Shown here piece by piece: positions 22,389-32,588 of a stretch of DNA of 40,962 nucleotides. The position numbers and the translations under genes were made by a program. The notes under the pieces were generated by a model. It saw only the letters and a list, made by a program, of their open reading frames with translations. It did no database searches and had not been told where the DNA came from. The DNA comes from an uncultured Porphyromonadaceae bacterium (GTDB taxonomy: Bacteria > Bacteroidota > Bacteroidia > Bacteroidales > Muribaculaceae), in assembly GCA_900550025.1 (NCBI GenBank), contig URQP01000007.1, positions 1 to 40,962 of the forward strand. Reading direction: 5' to 3'. Position 1 is the stretch's first letter. Each line of letters opens with the position of its first letter.

Positions 22389-24494
22389 TTATCTGTTTTT
22401 GCGCTTCTGCTGTTCGCGGAGCATTGCCTGTTGCTGGCGTTGAGCCTCTTCGAGGCGTGCCATGAATCCGCTTTTCTTTTTCGGCTTCTTGGCGTTCTCG
22501 GCCATCTTTGCGCGGACTTTCTCCTCCTTTATGAAGAAGCGGAAGGCGTAGGTCTGCACGATGGTTATCAGCAGCGACAGGAAGTAATAATAGCTCAGTC
22601 CTGCCGAATAGTTGTTGAAGAACACGAGGAACATCACAGGCATCAGGTACATCATCCACTTCATGCCCGGCATCGAGTTGTTCGACGGGTTGGCTTTCAT
22701 GTTGATGTATGTGTAGATGATGTTGACTGCGGTCATCAGCAGACAGAACAGGCTGAGGTGGTTGCCGAAGAATGTGGAAACCAGCGGAATGTGGGCATCC
22801 CACGAGAAAATCACGTCAGGAGCCGAAAGGTCGTCAGCCCAGAGGAACGGTTCTCCGCGCAATTCGATGCACGACGGGAAGAACGAGAACATTGCGATGA
22901 GGATAGGCATCTGCAGCAACAGCGGCAGACATCCGCTCATCGGGTTCGCCCCGGCGCGGTTGTAAAGCTCCATAGTTTTCTGCTGGCGTTTCAGCGCGTT
23001 TTCCTGCCCCGGATATTTGTCGTTGATTTCTTTTATGTCGGGAGCAAGCACGCGCATTTTTGCCTGAGACGAATAGCTCTTCCATGTCAGAGGGAACAGC
23101 ACGAGCTTCAGCAGTATTGTCAGCAAGAGTATGATGATTCCGTAGTTCAGGTCGAGCGAGCCGAGGAAGTTGAATACAGGTATGATTATACCGGTATTTA
23201 TCCATCGGAACATTTTCCATCCCAAAGGAATTACTTCGGTGAGCTTCAGGTCTTCTTCGGGGGATATAAGCTCGTCGTAGGAGCGTAGCAGACGGTAGTC
23301 GTTGGGCCCGAAAAAGAAGTGGAAAGCCGCCGGGGCGGGATTGGTAGAGCTGTATTCGAGCGACGATTCAGTCCATAAATCTTTCATAAAGTCCTTATGG
23401 TAGGGAGAGTCGTCGTCAATGACCTCGCTACGCAGGTTGTTCGTGCCGAGGAAATAATTGTCGGCAATAAGTATGCAGGAGAAGAACTGGTCTTTGTAGC
23501 CAATCCATTTGAGCTTGTCGGAAATAGACTCGTCGTCGCTGCTTGTCTCGCTCAAGTTGTCGACATCGCCGTCCTCTCCGTAATATTTATAGAAAATTCC
23601 GCTGTTGCGTTCCTCGAACATTTCTCCCATTTCGTGGCGTGCCGCTTTCTGGTGCCAATGGAAGTCGAGTGTGGCAATGTTGGAAGGTATCACAGTGTTC
23701 ATATTCTGCTGTACGATTTCCATGCGGACTAAGTAGCTGTCGGCTGGAAGTGTATAGCGAATGCCGAAATAAACGCCTTTGCCGAACTCAAGTTTCATCA
23801 GTACGGTGGAATCGTTTTCCTGCACCGGCGTGAAGTAGAAATCGTGGGTGTCGAAACGCTGTGTGTGGGTGTTGAGCACGAATCCGTATGCGTTGTTGTC
23901 ATTCTCGAAAAGCACTGCCGGGACATGTTTTCCGTTGGAGTAGGTCGTGTAGCCTTTCAGTTCGGCTTTCGCGATTGCGCCACCTTTTGTCGACAGGTCT
24001 ACGGCAAGCAGCTCGTTTTGAAGTCTTACGGTCGTGCTGTCGCCGTCGACGAATGTGATGAAGTCGGAATACTTGTTTATGTTATCGACAGCTTTGCGTA
24101 AATCCTCCAAAGCGGCGTTATGCAATAGCCGTGAATTTGCGTCGGCTGTGCTGCATAGCGACGCTACGCTGACAGAAGTGTCGTTCATCTGCACGTTCCC
24201 GCCCAACGAGCCGTCGCCTGATACGGTCAATTCTACGTTGCTGTTGCGCAAGACGGTGATTTTTCCGTTTGCCGATTCTTCCGCTTTGCCGTATTGTGAC
24301 ACAATTGATTTTATATTGTCAATTTCCGTCGCGTTTATGCTGTCGGCAACCGTTGCGGGTGTGTCGTCACCTTTTGCTGCGGCGGTTTCAGCCGTTTGCT
24401 GTTGAGGTTGCTCTTCCGGGGCGGGGTTCAGCCACATGAAGCCGAAGATTACGAGCCCCATCAAGAGCAAACCGATAAGAGTGTTCTTATCCAT
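22389..24494 (-). CDS. yidC: Membrane protein insertase YidC
   Basis: A 701-residue inner-membrane insertase. Membrane helix 1 is at about 4-22 (NTLIGLLLMGLVIFGFMWL). Residues 60-420 form the periplasmic beta-sandwich domain, with an acidic Ser-rich insert near 320 (LSETSSDDESISDKL). The conserved five-helix core starts near 435 (YGIIILLLTILLKLVLFPL, then WKSYSSQAKM, ANPMSGCLPLLLQMPILIAM and the later helices). The tail is basic (KKPKKKSGFM, ending QQKRKNR), fitting ribosome contact. At 701 residues it is longer than the roughly 550-640 I would expect, mainly in the periplasmic part. It lies 29 bases after pyrG and ends at the strong terminator. Confidence 0.95.
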   Translation of the reverse strand: MDKNTLIGLLLMGLVIFGFMWLNPAPEEQPQQQTAETAAAKGDDTPATVADSINATEIDNIKSIVSQYGKAEESANGKITVLRNSNVELTVSGDGSLGGNVQMNDTSVSVASLCSTADANSRLLHNAALEDLRKAVDNINKYSDFITFVDGDSTTVRLQNELLAVDLSTKGGAIAKAELKGYTTYSNGKHVPAVLFENDNNAYGFVLNTHTQRFDTHDFYFTPVQENDSTVLMKLEFGKGVYFGIRYTLPADSYLVRMEIVQQNMNTVIPSNIATLDFHWHQKAARHEMGEMFEERNSGIFYKYYGEDGDVDNLSETSSDDESISDKLKWIGYKDQFFSCILIADNYFLGTNNLRSEVIDDDSPYHKDFMKDLWTESSLEYSSTNPAPAAFHFFFGPNDYRLLRSYDELISPEEDLKLTEVIPLGWKMFRWINTGIIIPVFNFLGSLDLNYGIIILLLTILLKLVLFPLTWKSYSSQAKMRVLAPDIKEINDKYPGQENALKRQQKTMELYNRAGANPMSGCLPLLLQMPILIAMFSFFPSCIELRGEPFLWADDLSAPDVIFSWDAHIPLVSTFFGNHLSLFCLLMTAVNIIYTYINMKANPSNNSMPGMKWMMYLMPVMFLVFFNNYSAGLSYYYFLSLLITIVQTYAFRFFIKEEKVRAKMAENAKKPKKKSGFMARLEEAQRQQQAMLREQQKRKNR

Positions 24495-24523
24495 TGGTTG
24501 TCTTTTGATTGATTAGTCTTGTT

Positions 24524-26137
<1,614 letters not shown>

Positions 26138-26156
26138 CTAATTTTTAAATTCTTGT

Positions 26157-26239
26157 GCAAAGATAGTGAAAGGTGAGCGCAGAAGCAAATGAAAACGGAG
26201 TTTTCAAATTTGATTATGCCGAACTGCACCTTTCTTATT
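26157..26239 (-). repeat. Dispersed hairpin-promoter element, copy B, with pyrG promoter
   Basis: Read on the minus strand this unit matches copy A (8992-9074) at about 80%. The hairpin arms are CAAATTTGAAAAC (26212-26200) and GTTTTCATTTG (26196-26186) around a 3-base loop. The right end is a promoter: TTG (26188-26186), 20 bases, TATCTTTG (26165-26158). The pyrG GTG start is 26 bases after the -7 element, the same distance as for sufE. Confidence 0.75.
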
Positions 26240-26318
26240 TAAAGAGACTGCAAATCTGGTGCAATGCAAAACCAACCGGATTGGTTTTAGCCTCATTGCC
26301 GGGATGCGGCTTTTATTT
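26240..26318 (-). repeat. Dispersed hairpin-promoter element, diverged copy C
   Basis: Directly upstream of copy B in the same orientation. On the minus strand GCATCCCGGCAAT matches the left part of copy A, and TTGCACCAGATTTGCA matches its right part. The central hairpin is present but with different arms, AAAACCAA (26288-26281 on the minus strand) and TTGGTTTT (26275-26268), around 5 bases. The -7 equivalent has decayed to TCTCTTTA, so it is probably not an active promoter. Confidence 0.6.
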
Positions 26319-26323
26319 ATAGG

Positions 26324-26354
26324 TTGCTTATATGTAAAGGTGTTCGTATCTTTG
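26324..26354 (+). promoter_or_regulatory. Promoter of the MBL-fold lipoprotein
   Basis: TTG (26324-26326), 20 bases, TATCTTTG (26347-26354) form a consensus Bacteroidota promoter 24 bases before the ATG. It abuts the outer end of repeat copy C, which faces the other way. Confidence 0.7.
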
Positions 26355-26378
26355 TGATAGAGATAAAGGTTTATTGTT

Positions 26379-27227
26379 ATGAGGAAATTAAGTTTTATGG
26401 TTGCTGTTATGGCTTTGTTGTTTGCCGGATGCGGACAATCTTCCCGGAAGCAGTCTGTTGCGGATGCCGGGAAATCGGAAGAAGAAACAATCGTCCGTGA
26501 TTTCGACGGATGGGAGGCTGTATGGATTCAGGATTTGGCGACAAAGCAGTCGTTGGACATATTCCCTGATGTGGAGGACAGTCTGGTTGACAGCTTGGGC
26601 TTGCGTGACGGCGTGCCATCGTCGATAAGTGCATTCTTGCTCAGGAAAGGGAATGTGCGGATGCTGTTCGATGCAGGATTAGGCGGTGGAGAGAGCCGGA
26701 TGTTGCCGTTGCTTGATTCGTTGGGATTGAAAGCCAATGACATAAACTATTTGTTCCTTACCCATTTGCACAACGACCATATAGGAGGTATGTTGCAAGG
26801 CGATACGGTAGTGTTCCCTAATGCGGATGTTTTTGTCGCAAAGCAAGAATATGATGGTTGGATGTGTATGGATGCCGGCAAGAAAGAGAAAGTGGAAAAG
26901 ATAATGGGTGCTTATTCCGGGCAATTGCATCTGTTTGAGTTCGGCGACTCTTTGCCGTGCGGCGTGGAAGCTATAGATGCGTCGGGTCATACTCCGGGCC
27001 ATACGGTATATAAAGTCGGGAAATTGCTGATTGTCGGAGATTTAATGCATGGGGTGGCCCTTCAGTTGCAGCATCCTTGGATTTGTGCGTCGTATGATAT
27101 GGATAAGCAGGCGTCCATCGCGGCAAGGGAGCGGATATTGCGGCTTGCTGAAGACAGCGTGTTTGTGATGGGCGGAATGCATTTCCCTGCTCCGGGTTTT
27201 TTGAGCCTCTCGGGAGATGGTGACTGA
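26379..27227 (+). CDS. Metallo-beta-lactamase-fold hydrolase, lipoprotein
   Basis: A 282-residue protein with a lipoprotein signal (ALLFAGC, Cys18), so envelope-located. The zinc motif THLHNDHIGG gives His129, His131, Asp133 and His134; further ligands are His204 (ASGHTPGHT) and Asp221 (IVGDLMHG). The arrangement resembles the AHL-lactonase/MBL-hydrolase subgroup rather than true beta-lactamases. The substrate is unknown. It has a good promoter and is transcribed away from pyrG. No strong terminator separates it from lptD 122 bases on, but lptD has its own -7-like element. Confidence 0.85.
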   Translation: MRKLSFMVAVMALLFAGCGQSSRKQSVADAGKSEEETIVRDFDGWEAVWIQDLATKQSLDIFPDVEDSLVDSLGLRDGVPSSISAFLLRKGNVRMLFDAGLGGGESRMLPLLDSLGLKANDINYLFLTHLHNDHIGGMLQGDTVVFPNADVFVAKQEYDGWMCMDAGKKEKVEKIMGAYSGQLHLFEFGDSLPCGVEAIDASGHTPGHTVYKVGKLLIVGDLMHGVALQLQHPWICASYDMDKQASIAARERILRLAEDSVFVMGGMHFPAPGFLSLSGDGD

Positions 27228-27315
27228 TTTTGTTTGTCAAACTCTCGTTACTCCTTGAATTGCAACAAAAAATATTAAAAACAAGTGAATATGGCATTAG
27301 TTCGGGGTGATTGTG

Positions 27316-27323
27316 TAATTTTG
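27316..27323 (+). promoter_or_regulatory. Possible promoter -7 element of lptD
   Basis: TAATTTTG, followed by C, matches TAnnTTTGC 26 bases before the TTG start of lptD. No TTG -33 element is at normal distance. Confidence 0.45.
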
Positions 27324-27349
27324 CACCGTATTTGCGAATATAAAGGAGT

Positions 27350-30300
27350 TTGAAGCGTTTTCATATATATGTAATCTTGTCCATACTTTTGTCGACCACG
27401 GTGTTTGCGCAACACGAAGGCAAAAGTGCGGTTGCAAGTAAAGATACGATAGACACGGTGACCGATTCGGTTGCCGTGGCACAGCAGTTGCGGTCAAGCC
27501 GGAGGATTGACTCTATCCGTGCTGTGATGTCCGAACGCCGCAAACACAAGAAGCCGGCTTTGCGCCCTTCGTTGAGGGCTACGTTTGACACCCCGGCGGA
27601 TTCTATGCCGGTTGCGGCTGATACGGCGGGTCTTGTTGCCGATACTTTGGAAAACATTACTGTGGCTGATTCTATCGCTGAACTCGTAGTGCCCGATAGC
27701 GTGAAGCTGTTTTCTGACACATCGGATTCTGATACGGTAGTAGTGTCCGGTAAGATGATTGAAGCTCCTGATTCGTCGAAAGTGTCGCCTGACAGTGCGG
27801 CAGTTGATACTGTTTCCCGCGGTAAGATTGTGCGTTCGATGGTCGACCTTGATAATGTCGTGGACTTTTCGGCAAAGGATTCGCTCGTGATGTTCGGTCA
27901 GAACAAAGCGTTTATGTATGGAGAGTCGAAAGTGGTGTATGGTGAAATCGACCTTGCCGCCGACGAGCTTCAGATGGATATGAAAGAGAGCACCGTGTAT
28001 GCCGTAGGCCGTGCGGATACTACTGGCGAGATAATCGGCTCTCCGGTTTTCAAGGACAAGAGCGGGGAATATGAGTCGAAGACCATGCGCTACAACTTCA
28101 AGACCGAGCGCGGGTATATCACTGACGTTGTAACCCAGCAGGGCGAAGGCTATCTTACCGGTGGCAAAACGAAAAAAATGGAGGATAACACCTACTTCAT
28201 GGAGGACGGACGGTATACCACTTGCGACGACCATGAGCATCCCCACTTCTATATGCAATTGACCAAGGCTAAAGTCGTGCCGAAGAAGAATGTGGTGTCC
28301 GGACCCGCATATATGGTGCTGTGCGACGTGCCGCTCCCTCTCGCCGTGCCGTTCGGATATTTCCCTTTCTCCTCGAAATATTCGTCGGGTATAATAATGC
28401 CTACGTTCGGCGACGACTATCAGCGCGGGTTCTATCTTAGTGACGGAGGATATTATTTCGCGATTAACGATTATGTCGACCTTGCCTTGACAGGTGAAAT
28501 CTATACTAAAGGGTCGTGGGGGCTTGCCGCGCGGTCGTCGTACAGGAAGCGTTATAAGTTCTCCGGAAACTTCGATATGAGTTATCTGACGACAATTAAT
28601 GGAGAAAAGGGCGATCCCGACTATTCAAAACAAAAGAATTTCCGTATCAGTTGGACTCATACGCAGGACACCAAGGCAAACCCGAACATGACTCTTTCGG
28701 CAAGCGTGAATTTTGCCACGAGCGGTTATTCGCGCAACGATGTGAATAGCTATTATAATTCGTCGTTCACGGAAAACACAAAGAACAGTACGGTGAATAT
28801 GTCGTACCGCTTCAGCTCGAAGTTCCAGATGTCGACTACGGCATCGCTCACACAACGTTCGCAGGACTCCACGCTGTCGGTGTCGTTCCCTAACATCACG
28901 TTGTCGCTGTCGCAGGTCGCGCCGTTCAAACGCAAGCGTATGGTGGGGTCGGAGCGTTGGTATGAGAAAATCAAGTTGTCGTATACAGGCTCGTTCCAGA
29001 ACAATCTGACGGCAAAGCAGAACGAATTTTTCAAGAAGAGTTTGATAAGGGACTGGAGCAATGGTATGCGCCATAGTGTGCCGGTATCGGCCACGTTCAG
29101 TCTGTTCGACTATATAAATGTGTCGCCGAGCCTTCAGATGCAGGACAGGATGTACACGCGCAAAGTGCGCCGTTCGTGGGATCAGGGGGAAATGAAAGAG
29201 GTGATGGACACCACCTACGGATTCTATAACATTTTCGATTTCAGTGCGTCCGTCACTCTCGATACGAAAATCTACGGATTTTTCCAGCCGCTGAAGTTCA
29301 TGGGCGACAAGGTGAAGATGATACGCCACGTGATGAGCCCTTCGATTTCGTTCAGCGCATCGCCCGATTTCTCGTCGCCTTTCTGGGGATACTGGGGCAA
29401 TTATAATTATGTTAACAGTCAGGGCGCGCCGGTGAACCGCAAGTACAGTTATTTCTCCGACGGAATATTCGGTTCTGTCGGTCAGGGCAAGACGGGACAG
29501 GTGAGCATGTCGATTTCCAATAACGTGGAGATGAAAGTGAAAAGCGACCAGGACAGCACCGGAATGAAGAAAATATCGTTGATTGAGAATTTCACTATCG
29601 GTCAGTCGTACAATTTTGCCGCCGATTCCCTTAATTGGAGTAATGTCAGCACGTCGTTGTCATTGCGCCTTGTGAAGAATTTCAATCTTAATTTGTCGGC
29701 CACGTGGGACCCGTATACCTATCAGCTTAACGAGAACGGCTCGCCTGTGCGGGTGAATGTGCCGCGGTGGAAAGCCGGAAAAGGATGGATTAAGCTTATG
29801 AACACCGGTACGTCGTTCAGTTATACTTTCAACAACAACACTTTCAAACGAAAGAAAAAGGACGACGGCAAGTCGTCCGGCACGTCGCAACAAACCGATG
29901 ACGGAGTGGACAGCATTGAAGATTATGACTCGTCAGGAAATAAAAAGGAAAATAAGAAGGATACCGGCTACGACCTCGACGATGACGGATATGTGAAGTG
30001 GAGTTTCCCATGGAGTCTGACAGTGAACTATTCCGTCAACTACGGATACGGCGATTTCGACAAGGAAAAGATGGACTATAAAGGCAAGTGGACGCAGAAT
30101 CTGAGCTTCAGCGGGCGTGTGCAGCCTACGAAGGGTTGGAATTTCAATTTTTCGGCGAGCTATAATTTCGACACGAAAAAGCTGGCCTATATGAACTGTA
30201 CCATATCGCGCGACCTGCATTGTTTCACGATGAGTGCGAGCTTCGTGCCGGTTGGCCCCTACAAATCCTATAATTTCCATATAGCCGTGAAATCGTCGCT

Positions 30301-30361
30301 GCTGCGCGACTTGAAATACGACAAGCGGAGCAGCTCCAACAATGGTGTGGACTGGTACTAA
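27350..30361 (+). CDS. lptD: LPS-assembly outer-membrane protein LptD (Bacteroidota type)
   Basis: A 1003-residue protein that should insert lipopolysaccharide into the outer leaflet. The signal peptide (HIYVILSILLSTTVFAQ) is followed by an Asp/Ser/Val-rich linker (about 30-165). Next comes an OstA/LptA-like beta-jellyroll (about 175-290: VVYGEIDLAADELQMDM, YITDVVTQQGEGYLTGG), then a large beta barrel with the conserved PLPLAVPFGYFPFSSKYSSG. Exactly four cysteines occur: Cys292, Cys325, Cys950 and Cys958. A charged loop (840-895) interrupts the barrel. The only usable start is TTG at 27350, since an in-frame stop at 27341 precedes it and no ATG follows before the signal core; an AAAGGAG sequence lies one base before it. 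The next gene begins 12 bases after its stop. Confidence 0.85.
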   Translation: MKRFHIYVILSILLSTTVFAQHEGKSAVASKDTIDTVTDSVAVAQQLRSSRRIDSIRAVMSERRKHKKPALRPSLRATFDTPADSMPVAADTAGLVADTLENITVADSIAELVVPDSVKLFSDTSDSDTVVVSGKMIEAPDSSKVSPDSAAVDTVSRGKIVRSMVDLDNVVDFSAKDSLVMFGQNKAFMYGESKVVYGEIDLAADELQMDMKESTVYAVGRADTTGEIIGSPVFKDKSGEYESKTMRYNFKTERGYITDVVTQQGEGYLTGGKTKKMEDNTYFMEDGRYTTCDDHEHPHFYMQLTKAKVVPKKNVVSGPAYMVLCDVPLPLAVPFGYFPFSSKYSSGIIMPTFGDDYQRGFYLSDGGYYFAINDYVDLALTGEIYTKGSWGLAARSSYRKRYKFSGNFDMSYLTTINGEKGDPDYSKQKNFRISWTHTQDTKANPNMTLSASVNFATSGYSRNDVNSYYNSSFTENTKNSTVNMSYRFSSKFQMSTTASLTQRSQDSTLSVSFPNITLSLSQVAPFKRKRMVGSERWYEKIKLSYTGSFQNNLTAKQNEFFKKSLIRDWSNGMRHSVPVSATFSLFDYINVSPSLQMQDRMYTRKVRRSWDQGEMKEVMDTTYGFYNIFDFSASVTLDTKIYGFFQPLKFMGDKVKMIRHVMSPSISFSASPDFSSPFWGYWGNYNYVNSQGAPVNRKYSYFSDGIFGSVGQGKTGQVSMSISNNVEMKVKSDQDSTGMKKISLIENFTIGQSYNFAADSLNWSNVSTSLSLRLVKNFNLNLSATWDPYTYQLNENGSPVRVNVPRWKAGKGWIKLMNTGTSFSYTFNNNTFKRKKKDDGKSSGTSQQTDDGVDSIEDYDSSGNKKENKKDTGYDLDDDGYVKWSFPWSLTVNYSVNYGYGDFDKEKMDYKGKWTQNLSFSGRVQPTKGWNFNFSASYNFDTKKLAYMNCTISRDLHCFTMSASFVPVGPYKSYNFHIAVKSSLLRDLKYDKRSSSNNGVDWY

Positions 30362-30373
30362 ATTTTAAACTTT

Positions 30374-31582
30374 ATGGAATCCATCAGACAAATTTACAGG
30401 ATAGGGCACGGCCCTTCGAGCAGTCATACTATGGGGCCTATGCGCGCCACCAAGATGTTCGTGAAGCGTATAGGCGACAAGCCTGTGGCAAAATTCGTGG
30501 TAACGCTGTATGGCAGTCTTGCCGCGACAGGCAAAGGGCACTTCACGGATGCAGCTATTTTGGATGTGCTTCATTGCATAGCTCCTGTCGAGATAATCTG
30601 GAAGCCTGATGTGTTTTTGCCGTTCCATCCTAACGGCATGCTTTTCGAGGCGTTTGACGGTGAGGGGCGGAAGCTGGATAGCTGGACAGTGTTCAGCATA
30701 GGCGGCGGTACGCTCGCCAACGAGGAGTTCAACGAGCAGCAGGTGGAGCACGTCTACGATATGTCGACGATTTCCGACATTCTTGCATGGTGCGACCGGA
30801 ATGGATATTCATATTGGGAATATGTCGAGAAATGCGAGGGTAAGGATATTTGGGAATATCTGGAGGAAGTGTGGAATGTGATGCAAAAAGCGGTGAAGCG
30901 TGGATTGAACACGGAAGGTGTGATTCCCGGAGGACTGGGCTTGCCGCGCAAGGCGTTGACTTATTATGTGCGTTCCGCAGGTATGAGCGGGAGCTTGCGC
31001 AGCCGTGGATTGATTTATTCATATGCGCTCGCTGTGGCGGAGGAAAATGCTTGTGGCGGAAAAATCGTTACCGCTCCTACTTGTGGCTCGTGTGGGGTGA
31101 TGCCTGCGGTGCTTTATCATCTGAAAGAGGCGCACGGCGTGAGCGACCAGCGCATATTGCGCGCTCTTGCTACCGGCGGGTTGTTCGGCAATGTGGTGCG
31201 CACCAACGCTTCCGTCTCGGGAGCCGAAGTGGGATGCCAAGGCGAAGTGGGCGTGGCGTGTGCTATGGCTGCGGCTGCTTCCTGCCAATTGTTCGGAGGC
31301 ACGATTGCCCAGATTGAATATGCGGCGGAAATGGGGCTTGAGCACCATCTCGGTCTTACGTGCGACCCGGTGTGCGGGCTGGTGCAGATTCCGTGCATCG
31401 AGCGTAACGCCTTTGCGGCTGCGCGCGCTTTCGACGCCAATTCCTACGCCACGTTTACCGACGGACGGCATCGTGTCAGTTTCGACCAAGTAGTCGAGGT
31501 GATGAAGCGTACCGGCCACGACCTTCCGAGCCTTTACAAAGAAACTTCGCGCGGAGGTCTTGCCGCCAATTTCGATGATTAG
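30374..31582 (+). CDS. sdaA: L-serine ammonia-lyase, Fe-S dependent
   Basis: A 402-residue cytosolic enzyme that deaminates L-serine to pyruvate and ammonia with an oxygen-sensitive 4Fe-4S cluster. The beta domain (residues 1-150) starts with IYRIGHGPSSSHTMGP; the alpha domain follows, with VTAPTCGSCGVMPAVL. The three cluster cysteines are Cys288 (VGCQGE), Cys330 (LTCDPV) and Cys341 (QIPCIE), with the spacing 42 and 11 seen in characterised members. This is the single-chain form, not split alpha/beta subunits. It lies 12 bases after lptD, so the two may be cotranscribed. It converges on the exported hydrolase gene with a 10-base gap and no terminator. Confidence 0.93.
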   Translation: MESIRQIYRIGHGPSSSHTMGPMRATKMFVKRIGDKPVAKFVVTLYGSLAATGKGHFTDAAILDVLHCIAPVEIIWKPDVFLPFHPNGMLFEAFDGEGRKLDSWTVFSIGGGTLANEEFNEQQVEHVYDMSTISDILAWCDRNGYSYWEYVEKCEGKDIWEYLEEVWNVMQKAVKRGLNTEGVIPGGLGLPRKALTYYVRSAGMSGSLRSRGLIYSYALAVAEENACGGKIVTAPTCGSCGVMPAVLYHLKEAHGVSDQRILRALATGGLFGNVVRTNASVSGAEVGCQGEVGVACAMAAAASCQLFGGTIAQIEYAAEMGLEHHLGLTCDPVCGLVQIPCIERNAFAAARAFDANSYATFTDGRHRVSFDQVVEVMKRTGHDLPSLYKETSRGGLAANFDD

Positions 31583-31592
31583 CGGGACTGTG

Positions 31593-32363
31593 TTATTTGT
31601 TGGGGATGAGGGTTAGTTCTGTGATTACCGGGAGATGGTCGGAAAGGTCTGTCTTGACGACTGCCGGTTCGGTGGCCTTCCAGTTTCCGGAAGGGTATGT
31701 TAATATGTAATCCAATTTTTTCACAGGGTTTTGTGCCGGGAATGTCGGCGCTTCTCCTGTCATTTCTTTCCATCCTGATTCTGAGAAAGTGGCTATGACT
31801 CCCGATTTTTTGCCGGTGTTGAAATCTCCTCCGAGTATTACAGGGCATTTGTAGCTATTGAAATGCCCGGCAATCGTTTTTGCCTGTATTTCTCTTGCCT
31901 GTTCGTCTGTATGGTCTAAATGTGTCGACGCGAACACTATCGTGTCGCCTTTTATTTCAAACAATCCTTCTGCCAGTGCCCGCTGTTCGCTGTTCTTGGG
32001 ATTGGGAAGCATTGTCTTTTCTGCCCGTATGGGAGGGTATTTGGACAGAATTCCTATTCCGTAATATCCGCCAGCAAAGTCGATGGTTTTTGCGTAGAAG
32101 CCGAACATTCCGGTTGCTGCCGCTATTTCCGAGAGCATATTCCGTCCGTTCTGGTGCGGGGTGGCCACACGTTCTGTCATCACGTCGATTTCCTGCAATG
32201 CGACAAAGTCGGGGTTGTATCTTTTTATCAGAGAGGCTATTTGTTCATTGGTGGCTCTTTCTCCGAATCTTAGGTTGAAGGTCATTACACGCAATTTAAG
32301 CGTGTCCTGTGCATTTGCCGCAAATGTTATGGCAAGGATTAAAGCTGCAAGCAATCTTCTCAT
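31593..32363 (-). CDS. Exported endonuclease/exonuclease/phosphatase-family hydrolase
   Basis: A 256-residue protein with a signal peptide (RLLAALILAITFAANAQ), then an EEP fold: Asn30 (MTFNLRFGE), Glu58 (ALQEIDV), STHLDH, GGDFNTGK and LSDHLPV are the metal-binding and catalytic motifs. EEP enzymes cleave phosphodiesters in nucleic acids, phospholipids or sugar phosphates; this exported type may act on extracellular substrates, but that is not specified by the sequence. It is transcribed divergently from the PUL, and it shares the AT-rich intergenic region with the susC promoter. Confidence 0.85.
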   Translation of the reverse strand: MRRLLAALILAITFAANAQDTLKLRVMTFNLRFGERATNEQIASLIKRYNPDFVALQEIDVMTERVATPHQNGRNMLSEIAAATGMFGFYAKTIDFAGGYYGIGILSKYPPIRAEKTMLPNPKNSEQRALAEGLFEIKGDTIVFASTHLDHTDEQAREIQAKTIAGHFNSYKCPVILGGDFNTGKKSGVIATFSESGWKEMTGEAPTFPAQNPVKKLDYILTYPSGNWKATEPAVVKTDLSDHLPVITELTLIPNK

Positions 32364-32394
32364 CGTATATAATATTAATAAGGTGTAGATATTG

Positions 32395-32428
32395 CAAAGT
32401 TACGTTTTTTATTTAATTCCGTATTCAA
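32395..32428 (-). promoter_or_regulatory. Promoter of the exported EEP hydrolase
   Basis: On the minus strand TTG (32428-32426), 23 bases and TAACTTTG (32402-32395), followed by C, stand 31 bases before the ATG. The spacer is at the long end. Confidence 0.55.
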
Positions 32429-32456
32429 CTTTTATATAATTAAAAATTTTATTTTA

Positions 32457-32465
32457 CCCCCCCCC
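32457..32465. repeat. Homopolymeric C9 tract between divergent promoters
   Basis: Nine consecutive C occur in a region that is otherwise almost entirely A/T. The tract is 22 bases upstream of the susC -33 element and about 28 bases beyond the -33 element of the divergent hydrolase gene. Such tracts are slippage-prone, so its length may vary between cells or be mis-called. Confidence 0.8.
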
Positions 32466-32487
32466 ATTAGAAAAATAATTATTTTTA

Positions 32488-32517
32488 TTGTTGTGATTAA
32501 ATAAAATATTATATTTG
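32488..32517 (+). promoter_or_regulatory. Promoter of the PUL (susC)
   Basis: TTG (32488-32490), 19 bases, TATATTTG (32510-32517), followed by C, is a consensus housekeeping-type promoter. It leaves a leader of roughly 65 bases before the susC ATG. No regulator gene is adjacent in the window. Confidence 0.65.
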
Positions 32518-32588
32518 CATCGTGAAAATATACTAAGCCTAAAAAAGATAGAAATTTAATAATTAACAATTAGCCATTATTCAATCTT

